Assembly (NCBI GenBank): GCA_002343685.1
Contig: DDRS01000034.1
Location: 115,223-179,222, forward strand
Length of the DNA stretch: 64,000 bases
Source of the DNA: Thiobacillus denitrificans
GTDB lineage: Bacteria; Pseudomonadota; Gammaproteobacteria; Burkholderiales; Thiobacillaceae
Direction: 5' to 3'
Part shown: piece by piece, positions 35,921-44,052 of the stretch
How the letters are laid out: each line of letters opens with the position of its first letter
Position numbering within the stretch: position 1 is the first letter of the stretch
Position numbers and translations under genes: made by a program
The notes under the pieces: generated by a model
Told to the model about the DNA's origin: nothing
Database searches by the model: none
Seen by the model: only the letters and a program-made list of their open reading frames with translations

Positions 35921-37650
35921 CACGCGCCCCCCTTGGCCGACACGGCATTCTCGGTCATCTTCGTTTCGGTTTCCGGCGCATCGGGCGGCAACCCGAGCAG
36001 GCGCAGGCTCGCTGCCATGACCTGCGCGAAGACAGGTCCTGCGACACTGCCGCCGTAATACACGCCATCCGACGGCTCGTCGATCGCCACACCGATGATG
36101 AGACGCGGATTCGACGCCGGCGCCATGCCGACGAAGGAGGCCAGATAACGGTCCGGTGCGTAATGGCCATTGACGAGCTTGTGTGCGGTACCGGTTTTGC
36201 CAGCCACGCGATAACCCGGCACCCGGGTCAATGTCCCGGTACCGCCTTCCTGAGTCACGGTCTCCATCATCGCGCGCACTTCCCGTGCCACGGCCGGAGA
36301 GAACACCCGCTCGCCGACGATCTCCTGCGGCTCGCGCTTGAGGAAAGACAGCGGCATGACCTCGCCGTCGTTGGCAAACGCCATGTAGGCCCGGGTCAAT
36401 TGCAGCAGGCTGACCGACAGTCCGTAGCCATACGCCATGGTGGCCTGTTCGACCGGCTTCCAGGTCGCCGGATCGCGCAGCCGTCCGGCAGTCTCACCCG
36501 GGAAGCCCGAACCCGGCAACTGGCCGAAGCCGGCGCGGTGAAGCACTTCCCAGTGTTGCTGTGGCGTCAACGTCATCGCCATTTTGGCGGCGCCGACATT
36601 GCTCGATATCTGGATGATCTGCGTCACCGTCAGGTGATCGTGGTGATGCTCATCGTGCACCAGCTTGTTTCCGACGCGGAAGTTGTCCGGCGTTTCGATC
36701 ACGCTGTCCGGACGGAACAGGCCCCGCTCCAGTACCGCTGCCGCGACGAAGGGCTTGACGGTGGACCCCGGTTCAAAGGTGTCGATCACCGCACGGTTGC
36801 GCATCAGGTCCGGCTTGTAGTTCTGGCGGTTGTTGGGATTGAAAACCGGTTGGTTCACCAGCGCGAGGATCTCGCCGGTCTTGGCGTCGAGCACCACGAT
36901 GCTGCCGCCCTTGGCTTTGTGCTTCTCGATTGCCGCCGCCAGCTCACGGTGTGCCAGATACTGGATCTTGAGATCGAGCGACAGGGTCAGGTTGCCGCCC
37001 ATCTGCGCGGTCTTGATCGGCGCCAGATCGCGAATGGTGTTGCCGTGACGGTCACGCAGGATCTGGCGCTCGCCCGCGCGCCCAGCCAGCCAGTCCTGGT
37101 AGGCACGCTCGACGCCTTCCTGCCCTTTGTCGTCCACATTGGTGAAACCCACCACCTGGGCAGTGACCGCACCCGCCGGATAGTAACGGCGGTATTCGCG
37201 CCGCAGCGTCAGGCCCGGCAACCCCATGGCGGCGATCTTGACGGCCTGCTCCGGAGTAACGGGGCGGCGCACGCTGAATTCGCCGCGCGTTTTGTGCGCC
37301 AGGATTTTTGTCAGCTCCGACGGCGAGATCTCGAGCACTCTGGCCAAATGCGCGCGCTGGTCTGCCGACAGATTGAGTTCGGTCGCGCGCGCCCACAGGG
37401 ACTCGACTGGCGTACTGATCGCCAGCAACTGACCGTAGCGGTCGGTCACCTGCCCACGGTGCGCCGGCAGCGTAAGGTTGCGATTGGCCACCGCATCGCC
37501 CTTGCCCTGCAAATAATCGGTATTGAGGCCTTGCAGATAGAACGCCCGTCCGGCCACCACCGTCAACCCGGCAAGCAGCAGACCGCCCACCGTCGCCATG
37601 CGCCAGGGAGCGAGATTCAGCTTGAGCAGTTTGCGCGAATGGTAGTTCAT
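35920..37650 (-). CDS. ftsI: Septal transpeptidase FtsI (penicillin-binding protein 3)
   Basis: 576 aa. Short cytosolic tail, one membrane helix (about 17-38), pedestal domain and class B transpeptidase domain with the three active-site motifs: STVK (FEPGSTVKPFVAA), SSN (QISSNVGAAKM) and KTG (VAGKTGTAHKL). Crosslinks septal peptidoglycan with FtsW. Overlaps ftsL by 4 nt. Confidence 0.98.
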   Translation of the reverse strand: MNYHSRKLLKLNLAPWRMATVGGLLLAGLTVVAGRAFYLQGLNTDYLQGKGDAVANRNLTLPAHRGQVTDRYGQLLAISTPVESLWARATELNLSADQRAHLARVLEISPSELTKILAHKTRGEFSVRRPVTPEQAVKIAAMGLPGLTLRREYRRYYPAGAVTAQVVGFTNVDDKGQEGVERAYQDWLAGRAGERQILRDRHGNTIRDLAPIKTAQMGGNLTLSLDLKIQYLAHRELAAAIEKHKAKGGSIVVLDAKTGEILALVNQPVFNPNNRQNYKPDLMRNRAVIDTFEPGSTVKPFVAAAVLERGLFRPDSVIETPDNFRVGNKLVHDEHHHDHLTVTQIIQISSNVGAAKMAMTLTPQQHWEVLHRAGFGQLPGSGFPGETAGRLRDPATWKPVEQATMAYGYGLSVSLLQLTRAYMAFANDGEVMPLSFLKREPQEIVGERVFSPAVAREVRAMMETVTQEGGTGTLTRVPGYRVAGKTGTAHKLVNGHYAPDRYLASFVGMAPASNPRLIIGVAIDEPSDGVYYGGSVAGPVFAQVMAASLRLLGLPPDAPETETKMTENAVSAKGGA

Positions 37651-37919
37651 GGCGCGTTCGTCAGCGTTTCGATGCGCACACGATCATGCGGCGGCGCAAT
37701 CAGGCCCAGCCGGGTCCTTGCAAGCGTATCGACCCGTGCCGGATTGGCCCAGGTGCCTTGCTCCAGCTGCAATTGCCCCCATTGTTCATCCAGCACGCGC
37801 GCCTCTTTTTTCAAGCGCTCCAGCTCGACAAAATACGTGCGTGCGCGGTGCTGCGCCTGGATCACCGCCAGCGCACACGCCACCAGCACCAACGCGAGGA
37901 CGACGTTGAGACGGCTCAT
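37647..37919 (-). CDS. ftsL: Cell division protein FtsL
   Basis: 90 aa. Membrane helix about 4-22 (LNVVLALVLVACALAVIQA), then a coiled-coil segment (RTYFVELERLKKEARVLDEQWGQLQLEQGTW) and RTRLGLIAPP. Forms the FtsQLB complex. Position between rsmH and ftsI with 4-nt overlaps on both sides supports the call despite low family sequence conservation. Confidence 0.95.
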   Translation of the reverse strand: MSRLNVVLALVLVACALAVIQAQHRARTYFVELERLKKEARVLDEQWGQLQLEQGTWANPARVDTLARTRLGLIAPPHDRVRIETLTNAP

Positions 37920-38848
37920 GTCGTTTCGCCCATACGCTCCGCCACCCGCAATACGGCGCTACGCGCACGCGGGTTGACCGCGATTTCGGCATCGCTTGCA
38001 TGCTGGGCACGACCCACGCGCTTCAGGCGCCCCGGTTTCAGCATGGCAGCCGGTATCGGCAGCCGGCGCGGCGCCTGTTCACCCTGCGACTCGTCGCGCA
38101 TGAAACGCTTGACGATGCGATCTTCGAGCGAATGGAAACTGATGACGACAAGCCGGCCGCCGGGCTGCAGCCTGTCCACGCATTGCGGCAACACGATGCT
38201 CAGTTCTTCAAGCTCGCGGTTGAGATAAATCCGTATAGCCTGGAAGCTGCGGGTTGCCGGGTGTTGCCCCGGTTCGCGCTTCTTGACCGTTGCGGCGATG
38301 AGATTCGCCAGCTGCCCGGTGCTGCGGATGGCCTCTTTTTGCCGTGCCGCAACAAGCGCGCGCGCAATCGATTTAGCAAACCGCTCTTCCCCATAGGTGC
38401 GGATGACTTCACTGATCTCCTCCTCTGCCGCCGTCGCCAGCCAGTCTGCAGCCGACAGCCCACTCCCCGGATCCATGCGCATGTCGAGCGGGGCATCGAA
38501 GCGAAAACTGAATCCACGCGTCGCATCGTCGAGTTGCGGAGACGACACGCCGATATCCAGCAAAATCCCGTCCACCTGCCCTATGCCCAATTCATCCAGC
38601 ACCGCGCCCAAGCGCGAAAACGTACTCTGTACCAGCGTCAGCCGGACGTCCTTTAGGGTGCGGCCAACGTGAATGGCATCGGGGTCGCGATCCAGCGCGA
38701 CCAGACGCCCCCGCGCGCCCAACTGCGCCAGGATCAGCCGGCTATGGCCGCCGCGTCCGAATGTCGCGTCGACATACACGCCATCGGGCTTGATCGCCAG
38801 CGCCGCCACCGCCTCCTGTGCCAGCACCGGCACATGGGCGGGCTCCAT
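37916..38848 (-). CDS. rsmH: 16S rRNA m4C1402 methyltransferase RsmH
   Basis: 310 aa. Motifs: HVPVLAQEAVAAL, VDATFGRGGHSRLIL (SAM), DGILLDIGVSSPQLDDATRGFSF, PLDMRMD, and C-terminal VISFHSLEDRIVKRFM. N4-methylates C1402 of 16S rRNA. ATG 38848 shares a base with the mraZ stop. The frame is open to 38941 but the true N-terminus is MEPAHVPV. Confidence 0.97.
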   Translation of the reverse strand: MEPAHVPVLAQEAVAALAIKPDGVYVDATFGRGGHSRLILAQLGARGRLVALDRDPDAIHVGRTLKDVRLTLVQSTFSRLGAVLDELGIGQVDGILLDIGVSSPQLDDATRGFSFRFDAPLDMRMDPGSGLSAADWLATAAEEEISEVIRTYGEERFAKSIARALVAARQKEAIRSTGQLANLIAATVKKREPGQHPATRSFQAIRIYLNRELEELSIVLPQCVDRLQPGGRLVVISFHSLEDRIVKRFMRDESQGEQAPRRLPIPAAMLKPGRLKRVGRAQHASDAEIAVNPRARSAVLRVAERMGETT

Positions 38849-39294
38849 CACAACGTAAATCCCTCCAATTCGGGCGGCAGCACGTCGTCGCTGAAACTCA
38901 GCGCCTGCGACACCTGCGCTTCCCAACGCGCCTCGTTCCATAACTCAATCTTGCTGCCCTGTCCCACCAGCACGACGTTCTTGTCGAGCTCGGCAAACTT
39001 GCGCAGCATGGGCGGCAGCAGCACACGGCCGGCGCCGTCCATGTCCATGTCGTGTGCATAGCCGACAAGCAATTGTTTGAGGCTGCGGGTACGGGGATTG
39101 AAATCGGACAAGCCGTTGAGCTTCTTTTCGATCGGTTCCCACTCGGGCAAGGGATAGAGCAGCAGGCACTGGCTGGGATCGGCCGTGATCACCACGCGAC
39201 CGCCTCCGTTCACCAGAAGGGCGTCGCGATAGCGCGCCGGCACCACGAGCCGGTTCTTGCTATCCAGACTGACCGTTGCGACCCCCCGAAACAT
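38848..39294 (-). CDS. mraZ: Transcriptional regulator MraZ
   Basis: 148 aa. Two AbrB/SpoVT-like halves, each with the DxxxR core: SLDSKNRLVVPARYRDALL and DMDGAGRVLLPPMLRKFAEL. Binds TGGG repeats in its own promoter and controls the dcw operon. ATG 39294 with GGGGGGAG upstream. A matching operator is present at 39353-39392. Confidence 0.97.
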   Translation of the reverse strand: MFRGVATVSLDSKNRLVVPARYRDALLVNGGGRVVITADPSQCLLLYPLPEWEPIEKKLNGLSDFNPRTRSLKQLLVGYAHDMDMDGAGRVLLPPMLRKFAELDKNVVLVGQGSKIELWNEARWEAQVSQALSFSDDVLPPELEGFTL

Positions 39295-39352
39295 ACTCCC
39301 CCCAGTTTTTTGAAACCCAATCCGGCTGAATTTGATTGTGATTGGACGGGCG

Positions 39353-39392
39353 CATTCTCCCACAACTCCCCACCAATCACCACTTGCACCCA
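39353..39392 (-). promoter_or_regulatory. MraZ operator: four repeats at exact 10-bp steps
   Basis: Read on the minus strand, four consecutive 10-bp units begin TGGGT, TGGTG, TGGGG and TGGGA. This is the TGGGN direct-repeat pattern known as the MraZ site, here with one helical turn per unit and one imperfect unit (TGGTG). It starts right at the downstream edge of the -10 hexamer, so MraZ bound there would block transcription start. Confidence 0.85.
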
Positions 39393-39420
39393 CTATAGGG
39401 GATAGTTTTGGGGGGGTCAA
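39392..39420 (-). promoter_or_regulatory. Sigma-70 promoter of the dcw operon (mraZ promoter)
   Basis: TTGACC (39415-39420), 17-bp spacer, TATAGT (39392-39397) on the minus strand. Predicted start near 39385, about 90 nt before the mraZ ATG. Confidence 0.8.
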
Positions 39421-39432
39421 GCTGACAGACAC

Positions 39433-39471
39433 AAAAAAACCCCTACGTCTCAAGGACTTAGGGGTGGTTTT
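39433..39471 (-). terminator. Rho-independent terminator just upstream of the mraZ promoter
   Basis: On the minus strand CCCCTA, a 13-nt loop, TAGGGG, then seven T. It would stop transcripts from rnpB entering mraZ and sits 13 bp upstream of the -35 box. Confidence 0.75.
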
Positions 39472-39492
39472 GGGTTGTGGATAAGTTTCTGG

Positions 39493-39516
39493 AAAAACCG
39501 CCACTTAGCGGTCTTT
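39493..39516 (-). terminator. Terminator hairpin downstream of rnpB
   Basis: ACCGC-TAAGTG-GCGGT followed by TTTT on the minus strand, about 50 nt after the predicted 3' end of RNase P RNA. The reverse reading also ends in a short T-run (TCTTTT). Confidence 0.7.
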
Positions 39517-39566
39517 TCTGCCTATGGTTTTAGGAAAAAAAGCTAAGTGGTTGAATTGAATGGAAA

Positions 39567-39873
39567 GTGGAAAAGCGGGCCGATAAGCCGGGTTCTGTCG
39601 TGGGCAACCATTCCTCTAGGCCGGCCATTGCTGGCCGGCTCAAGCCACCTACCCGCAGACTCAGCGAGCCGCTTCATCGCCTGCCTATTTGGTGTTGCTC
39701 CGGATGGAGGTTACCGCGTTTCACCGTAACTGAATACGCTCGTCTCTGTGGCCCTATTCCTCGCCTCGCGGCGTCCGGCCGTTAGCCGGCATCGTGCTCT
39801 GTGGAGCCCGGACTTTCCTCTCCCCCCCGCCCAACAGGCTAGAGGACAGCGGTTGCCTGACCTGCTTTTCCAC
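39567..39873 (-). ncRNA. rnpB: RNase P RNA (bacterial class A), compact form
   Basis: About 307 nt. Conserved blocks read on the minus strand: GAGGAAAGTCCGGGCTCC (P4/J3-4), ACAGAG, GGAGCAACACCAAATAGG, GGCTTGAGCC, and the 3' block AGAACCCGGCTTATCGG. The ends pair as GTGGAAAAGC / GCTTTTCCAC (P1), which sets the limits. The specificity domain is short: GGTGAAA runs straight into CGCGGTAAC-CTCC, where E. coli has the P13/P14 helices, and P12 is also small. Catalyses 5' maturation of tRNA with the RnpA protein. Confidence 0.95.
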
Positions 39874-39878
39874 TCCGA

Positions 39879-39884
39879 ATTATA
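39879..39884 (-). promoter_or_regulatory. -10 hexamer of rnpB (TATAAT)
   Basis: Perfect TATAAT on the minus strand, 6 nt before the predicted 5' end of RNase P RNA. The -35 at 17 bp reads CGGATG, weak. Confidence 0.65.
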
Positions 39885-39964
39885 GAACTTTAACTTGACT
39901 GCATCCGCTAATTTGCTAATCCAAGGTATCCGGGGACAATCTTGCCCCCGCCAGGAGAGCCATC

Positions 39965-40477
39965 ATGAGAAGACGACTGTATTTCATGGTGCCGGACGTG
40001 GCGAGCGCCCGACAGATCCACAACGAACTTCTGCTGGCCCGCATCGAGGATGGCCATATTCATGTTCTGGCCCGGGATGGCATCTCCCTACCCGGTCTGC
40101 ACGAAGCCTCGATCCTTCAGAAAACCGATTTTGTCCACGGTGCCGAGACGGGATTGGCGGTCGGCGGCGGCATCGGCATTATCGCCGGGCTGGTTGCCGT
40201 GGTGTTTCCGCCTGCGGGCGTGGACCTGCAACTGGTGACCATCCTGCTCACGGCCTTGATCGGCGCAGCGTTCGGCGCCTGGGTCGCCAGCATGGTAGCC
40301 AGCGCCATTCCCAATTCGCGGCTGAAATCCTTCGAGTCGGCCATTGCCGCAGGGCGCATTCTGATGATGGTCGACGTACCGTCCGGGCGGGTCGATGAAA
40401 TCAAGAAACTGATCGCCGCATACCACCCCGAAGCCTTGAGTTCCGGCATCGAACCCACCATCCCGGCGTTCCCGTAA
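39965..40477 (+). CDS. Two-helix membrane protein of unknown function (DUF1269-like)
   Basis: 170 aa. N-terminal soluble part (MRRRLYFMVPDVASARQIHNELLLARIEDGHIHVLAR), two Gly/Ala-rich membrane helices (about 62-84 and 88-113; GLAVGGGIGIIAGLVAVVF, LLTALIGAAFGAWVASMVAS), and a C-terminal soluble segment (GRILMMVDVPSGRVDEIKKLI). The pattern of a ferredoxin-like domain split by a glycine-zipper pair recalls DUF1269-type proteins; tentative. CAGGAGAG precedes the ATG. Single-gene transcript closed by the terminator at 40558-40589. Confidence 0.75.
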   Translation: MRRRLYFMVPDVASARQIHNELLLARIEDGHIHVLARDGISLPGLHEASILQKTDFVHGAETGLAVGGGIGIIAGLVAVVFPPAGVDLQLVTILLTALIGAAFGAWVASMVASAIPNSRLKSFESAIAAGRILMMVDVPSGRVDEIKKLIAAYHPEALSSGIEPTIPAFP

Positions 40478-40557
40478 CGCCTCCCTCCCCGCGCGCAGCG
40501 CAATGCTGCGCGACATCTGGAAGCAGTCAGCAGCCAACGCTGACGCCGCTTCCGCCG

Positions 40558-40589
40558 CGGCAGACTTCCCCTGGTCTGCCGTTTTTTTT
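40558..40589 (+). terminator. Rho-independent terminator
   Basis: CGGCAGAC-TTCCCCTG-GTCTGCCG followed by eight T; perfect 8-bp stem. Ends the plus-strand gene at 39965-40477, 80 nt after its stop and 1 nt before the pyrC stop on the other strand. Confidence 0.92.
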
Positions 40590-40590
40590 G

Positions 40591-41622
40591 TCAGACCACG
40601 CGCCAGCGGATCATCTCGCCGGCGCGCAGCGGGATCAGCGCCTCGTCGCCCAGCTCGAGACAAGCTGGGGCCATCCAGTTCTCACGGCGTAGCGTGATCG
40701 TGTCGGCATGGCGTGGCAAGCCGTAGAAATCTGCACCGTAGAAACTGGCGAAGGCTTCCAGACGATCGAGCGCACCGGCATCCTCGAACGCCTCGGCATA
40801 CAGCTCGATCGCGGCATGCGCCGAATAGATGCCCGCGCAACCGCATGCGGCCTCCTTGGCGCCGACCGCATGTGGTGCGGAATCGGTGCCGAGAAAGAAT
40901 TTCGGGTTGCCCGAGATGGCCGCCGCAACCAGTGCCTGGCGATGCTGTTCGCGCTTCAGTACCGGCAGGCAATACATGTGCGGGCGGATGCCGCCGCGGA
41001 ACATGGCGTTGCGGTTATACAGCAAGTGGTGCACGGTGATCGTCGCGGCAACATTGGCCGGCGCCGTCGCCACGAACTCGGCAGCCTGACGTGTGGTGAT
41101 GTGCTCCAGCACGATCTTCAGGCGCGGAAAATCGTTCATGAGCCGTATAAGGTGGCGCTCTATGAACACGGCTTCGCGGTCGAACACGTCGACCTCTGCA
41201 TCGACCACTTCGCCATGCAACAGCAGCGGCATGCCCGCCTCCTCCATCGCCGCGATCGCCTGATAGGCCTTCGCCAGCTCGGTGACGCCGGAATCGGAAT
41301 TCGTCGTCGCACCGGCCGGATAGTATTTGACGGCATGCACGAAGCCGCTGGCGCGCGCTCGGTGGATTTCGTCCGGCTGGGTGTTGTCGGTGAGATAAAG
41401 CGTCATCAAGGGATCGAATGCGGCGACTCCTGATGCTGCGAGCAGACGGTCGCGGTAGGCCGCGGCGTCGGCCACGTTCACCACCGGGGGTTTCAGATTG
41501 GGCATGGCGATGGCACGGCCGAACACGCGCGCGGTGTCGGGCAGCACGCTCCGCATGGCCGCCCCATCGCGGAAATGGATGTGCCAGTCGTCGGGCCGGG
41601 TGATCGTGAGGGTGTCGGTCAT
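40591..41622 (-). CDS. pyrC: Dihydroorotase PyrC
   Basis: 343 aa, type II dihydroorotase of pyrimidine synthesis. Motifs: DDWHIHFRDG (zinc His pair), YPAGATTNSDSGV, LHGEVVD, EHITTRQAAEF, HHLLYNRNAMF, and LGTDSAPHAVGAKE (catalytic Asp). Its ATG overlaps the rsmI stop by 4 nt, so it is read after rsmI in a two-gene operon. Confidence 0.97.
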   Translation of the reverse strand: MTDTLTITRPDDWHIHFRDGAAMRSVLPDTARVFGRAIAMPNLKPPVVNVADAAAYRDRLLAASGVAAFDPLMTLYLTDNTQPDEIHRARASGFVHAVKYYPAGATTNSDSGVTELAKAYQAIAAMEEAGMPLLLHGEVVDAEVDVFDREAVFIERHLIRLMNDFPRLKIVLEHITTRQAAEFVATAPANVAATITVHHLLYNRNAMFRGGIRPHMYCLPVLKREQHRQALVAAAISGNPKFFLGTDSAPHAVGAKEAACGCAGIYSAHAAIELYAEAFEDAGALDRLEAFASFYGADFYGLPRHADTITLRRENWMAPACLELGDEALIPLRAGEMIRWRVV

Positions 41623-42494
41623 TCTGCGTCCTGCGGGTGCGGCTTGAGTGCCAGCGACATTTTATAGAGTTCGGCCTTGCTGCGCCCGGTGATCTGCGAT
41701 GCCAGTTTGGCAGCAAGCGTCGGCGGCAGCGCACCCTGCAGGATGTCGAGCACGCGCATCGCTTCCGCATCGACCGCCACCTCGGTCGCCGGCGGATGCA
41801 CGATGACGACGAATTCGCCACGCACATTATTCGTGTCGGCGGCGAGCCAGGCCGGCGCATCGGCAAGCGGCAGCGTAACGATGGTCTCGAATCGCTTGGT
41901 CAGCTCACGCGCCAGGGTCACCCCGCGTGCACTGTCGAACACGTCCGCCATGTCGGCCAGCGTCTCCTCGATGCGATGCGGCGCCTCATAGAACACCAGT
42001 GCCGCCGGCAGCGCGGCGAGCGATTGCAGCTGGGCACGACGTGCACCGGGCTTGGGTGGCAGGAAGCCGTGGAACAGCCACGCACCCGATTCCACCCCGG
42101 CCGCCGACAGCGCCGTTGTCACGGCCGACGCGCCAGGAATCGGCACCACCTTCAACCCGGCCGCGCGGACCGCTGCCACGAGCCGCGCACCGGGGTCCGA
42201 TACGGCCGGGGTACCCGCGTCCGACACATAGGCGACTGCCTCGCCGGCGGCGATCCGCGCGACCACGCCGGCGGCGGCTTCGCGCTCGTTGTGCTCGCGG
42301 ATGGACATCAGCGGTTTGGAGATATTGAAATGCGCCAGCAGCTGTCCGGATACACGGGTATCCTCGGCCGCCACGCGATCCACGCGCTGCAGGATGTCGA
42401 GCGCACGCAGCGTGATGTCGCCCAGATTGCCGATCGGCGTGGCGACGACATAGAGCGCGGGAAACAGAGGCGTATGATGCGGACTTTCACTCAT
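41619..42494 (-). CDS. rsmI: 16S rRNA 2'-O-ribose C1402 methyltransferase RsmI
   Basis: 291 aa. Tetrapyrrole-methylase fold: LYVVATPIGNLGDITLRAL, AAEDTRVSGQLLAHF, VSDAGTPAVSDPGARLV, VPIPGASAVTTALSAAG, FYEAPHRIEETL. Acts on the same nucleotide as RsmH. ATG 42494; only 16 nt separate it from the divergent yraN start, as in E. coli where rsmI faces the lpoA-yraN-diaA-dolP genes. Confidence 0.96.
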   Translation of the reverse strand: MSESPHHTPLFPALYVVATPIGNLGDITLRALDILQRVDRVAAEDTRVSGQLLAHFNISKPLMSIREHNEREAAAGVVARIAAGEAVAYVSDAGTPAVSDPGARLVAAVRAAGLKVVPIPGASAVTTALSAAGVESGAWLFHGFLPPKPGARRAQLQSLAALPAALVFYEAPHRIEETLADMADVFDSARGVTLARELTKRFETIVTLPLADAPAWLAADTNNVRGEFVVIVHPPATEVAVDAEAMRVLDILQGALPPTLAAKLASQITGRSKAELYKMSLALKPHPQDAE

Positions 42495-42510
42495 CCCTGC
42501 ATTGTCGCAG

Positions 42511-42861
42511 ATGTTGAAATCCCTGCTCGGCCAATCCGCCGAATCGCGCGCCGCAGCCTTCCTGAAGACACAAGGCCTGAAACTCGTGGCGCGCAACTGG
42601 CGCGGTCGCTTCGGAGAAATCGATCTCATCATGCGGGATGATTCGACGCTGGTGTTCATCGAAGTGCGGCTGCGCAGTCGCAGCGATTTCGGCGGTGCTG
42701 CCGCCAGCGTCACGCCGGCCAAACAGAAGAAGCTGCTGGCCACCGCACATCAATACCTGGCCACGCTGAAAACGCTGCCGCCGTGCCGTTTCGACGTGGT
42801 CGCACTGTCTGGCGACAGCGCCCCGGACTGGATCCGGAACGCCTTCGACGATATGGGATAA
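42511..42861 (+). CDS. yraN: UPF0102 / YraN-family putative endonuclease
   Basis: 116 aa. Restriction-endonuclease-like core: ESRAAAFLKTQGLKLVARNWRGRFGEIDLIMRD..TLVFIEVRLRSRSDFG, with the Glu, GEIDLI Asp and FIEVR that form the family's D-ExK-like site (the Lys position reads Arg). Function not established in the family. ATG 42511 chosen; TTG 42502 is a possible longer start. First gene of yraN-diaA-dolP-hldC. Confidence 0.9.
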   Translation: MLKSLLGQSAESRAAAFLKTQGLKLVARNWRGRFGEIDLIMRDDSTLVFIEVRLRSRSDFGGAAASVTPAKQKKLLATAHQYLATLKTLPPCRFDVVALSGDSAPDWIRNAFDDMG

Positions 42862-42872
42862 TCGCGACCAAC

Positions 42873-43466
42873 ATGCCTTTACACGACAGAATTCTCGGCC
42901 ATTTCAAGGCCTCGGCACAGACCAAGCTGGATGCGGCCGAAGCGCTTGCCCCAGCGATCGAGAGCGCGGCACGCCTGATGGTGCACAGCCTCGCCCAGGG
43001 CGGCAAGATCCTCGCCTGCGGCAACGGCGGATCGGCAGCGGACGCCCAACATTTCGCGTCGGAAATGATCAACCGTTTCGAACAGGAGCGTCCGGGTCTC
43101 GCGGCCATCGCGCTCACCACCGACACCTCGACCTTGACCTCGATCGCCAACGACTACGCCTATGACCAGGTGTTTGCGCGGCAGGTGAAAGCGCTCGGGC
43201 ATCCGGGCGACATCCTGCTGGCGATTTCGACCAGCGGCAATTCGCCTAGCGTGCTGCAGGGCGTGGCTGCTGCCCACGCACGCAACATGCATGTCATCGC
43301 ACTGACCGGACGCAGCGGCGGCGGGCTGGCGGAACAAATGCAGGAGGACGACGTCTTCCTGTGCGTGCCCGCCGAATCCACGGCGCGCATCCAGGAAGTC
43401 CATCTGCTGACCATTCATTGCCTGTGCGATGCGGTGGACAGCGTTTTATTAGGAGTCGAAGAATGA
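42873..43466 (+). CDS. diaA: SIS-domain protein DiaA (phosphoheptose isomerase-like)
   Basis: 197 aa. SIS fold with ACGNGGSAADAQHFASEMINRF and LLAISTSGNSPSVLQG. The sequence could be GmhA (sedoheptulose-7-phosphate isomerase) or DiaA (DnaA-binding initiator stimulator); the yraN-diaA-dolP order matches E. coli and favours DiaA, while hldC three genes on (heptose pathway) leaves GmhA activity open. ATG 42873, 11 nt after yraN; the stop overlaps dolP (ATGA). Confidence 0.88.
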   Translation: MPLHDRILGHFKASAQTKLDAAEALAPAIESAARLMVHSLAQGGKILACGNGGSAADAQHFASEMINRFEQERPGLAAIALTTDTSTLTSIANDYAYDQVFARQVKALGHPGDILLAISTSGNSPSVLQGVAAAHARNMHVIALTGRSGGGLAEQMQEDDVFLCVPAESTARIQEVHLLTIHCLCDAVDSVLLGVEE

Positions 43467-44035
43467 ACAAACTGATTCGTGTCGCGCTGATCGGCGCAGT
43501 CCTGTCGCAATTGGGCGGTTGTGCCGCCGCCGTCGTGGGCGGTGCCGCCGTCGGCACCTCGGTCGCACTGGATCGCCGCACAGCCGGCGTGTACGTGAGC
43601 GACCAGGAAATCGAGCTGCGTGCGCTGGCGCGCCTGCGTGAAGCCTTCCCGCAAAAGACCGACAACATTTCCGCCACCAGTTATAACCGTCAGGTACTGC
43701 TCACCGGCCAGGTGCCGGACGAGGCCACCCGCTCGCGGGCAAGCGACGTGGTCAAGGGCATTCCCGACGTACGCACGGTATTCAACGAGCTGACCGTATC
43801 GGGGATTACCTCGCTGACCTCTGACGCCAACGACGTCGCCCTGACCAGCCAGGTCAAGGCGCGCATGCTGCGCGACGAGCGCGTACCCGGAACCAAAATC
43901 AAGGTGGTCACCGAGGCCGGCGTGGTCTACCTGATGGGACTGGTGACGAAAACCGAGGCCGAGGCTGCCACGGATATCGCACGCACCACCTCGGGCGTGG
44001 CCAAGGTCGTCACCCTGTTCGAATACCTCAACTGA
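43463..44035 (+). CDS. dolP: BON-domain outer-membrane lipoprotein (DolP/YraP-like)
   Basis: 190 aa. Lipoprotein signal with lipobox LGGC (about residue 20), then two BON domains (about 45-115: IELRALARLREAFPQ...SYNRQVLLTGQVPDEATR; and about 120-190: DVALTSQVKARMLRDERVPGTKIKVVTEAGVVYLMGLVTKTEAEAA). DolP maintains outer-membrane integrity. The ribosome binding site AGGAG lies inside the end of diaA; overlap 4 nt. Confidence 0.93.
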   Translation: MNKLIRVALIGAVLSQLGGCAAAVVGGAAVGTSVALDRRTAGVYVSDQEIELRALARLREAFPQKTDNISATSYNRQVLLTGQVPDEATRSRASDVVKGIPDVRTVFNELTVSGITSLTSDANDVALTSQVKARMLRDERVPGTKIKVVTEAGVVYLMGLVTKTEAEAATDIARTTSGVAKVVTLFEYLN

Positions 44036-44052
44036 CCGCCCGGCTGCAATCG

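Noticed and set aside
42873..43466. Considered naming the SIS protein GmhA instead of DiaA
   Set aside because: The sequence alone does not separate them, but the yraN-diaA-dolP order matches E. coli; hldC downstream keeps the other option open, as noted in the entry.
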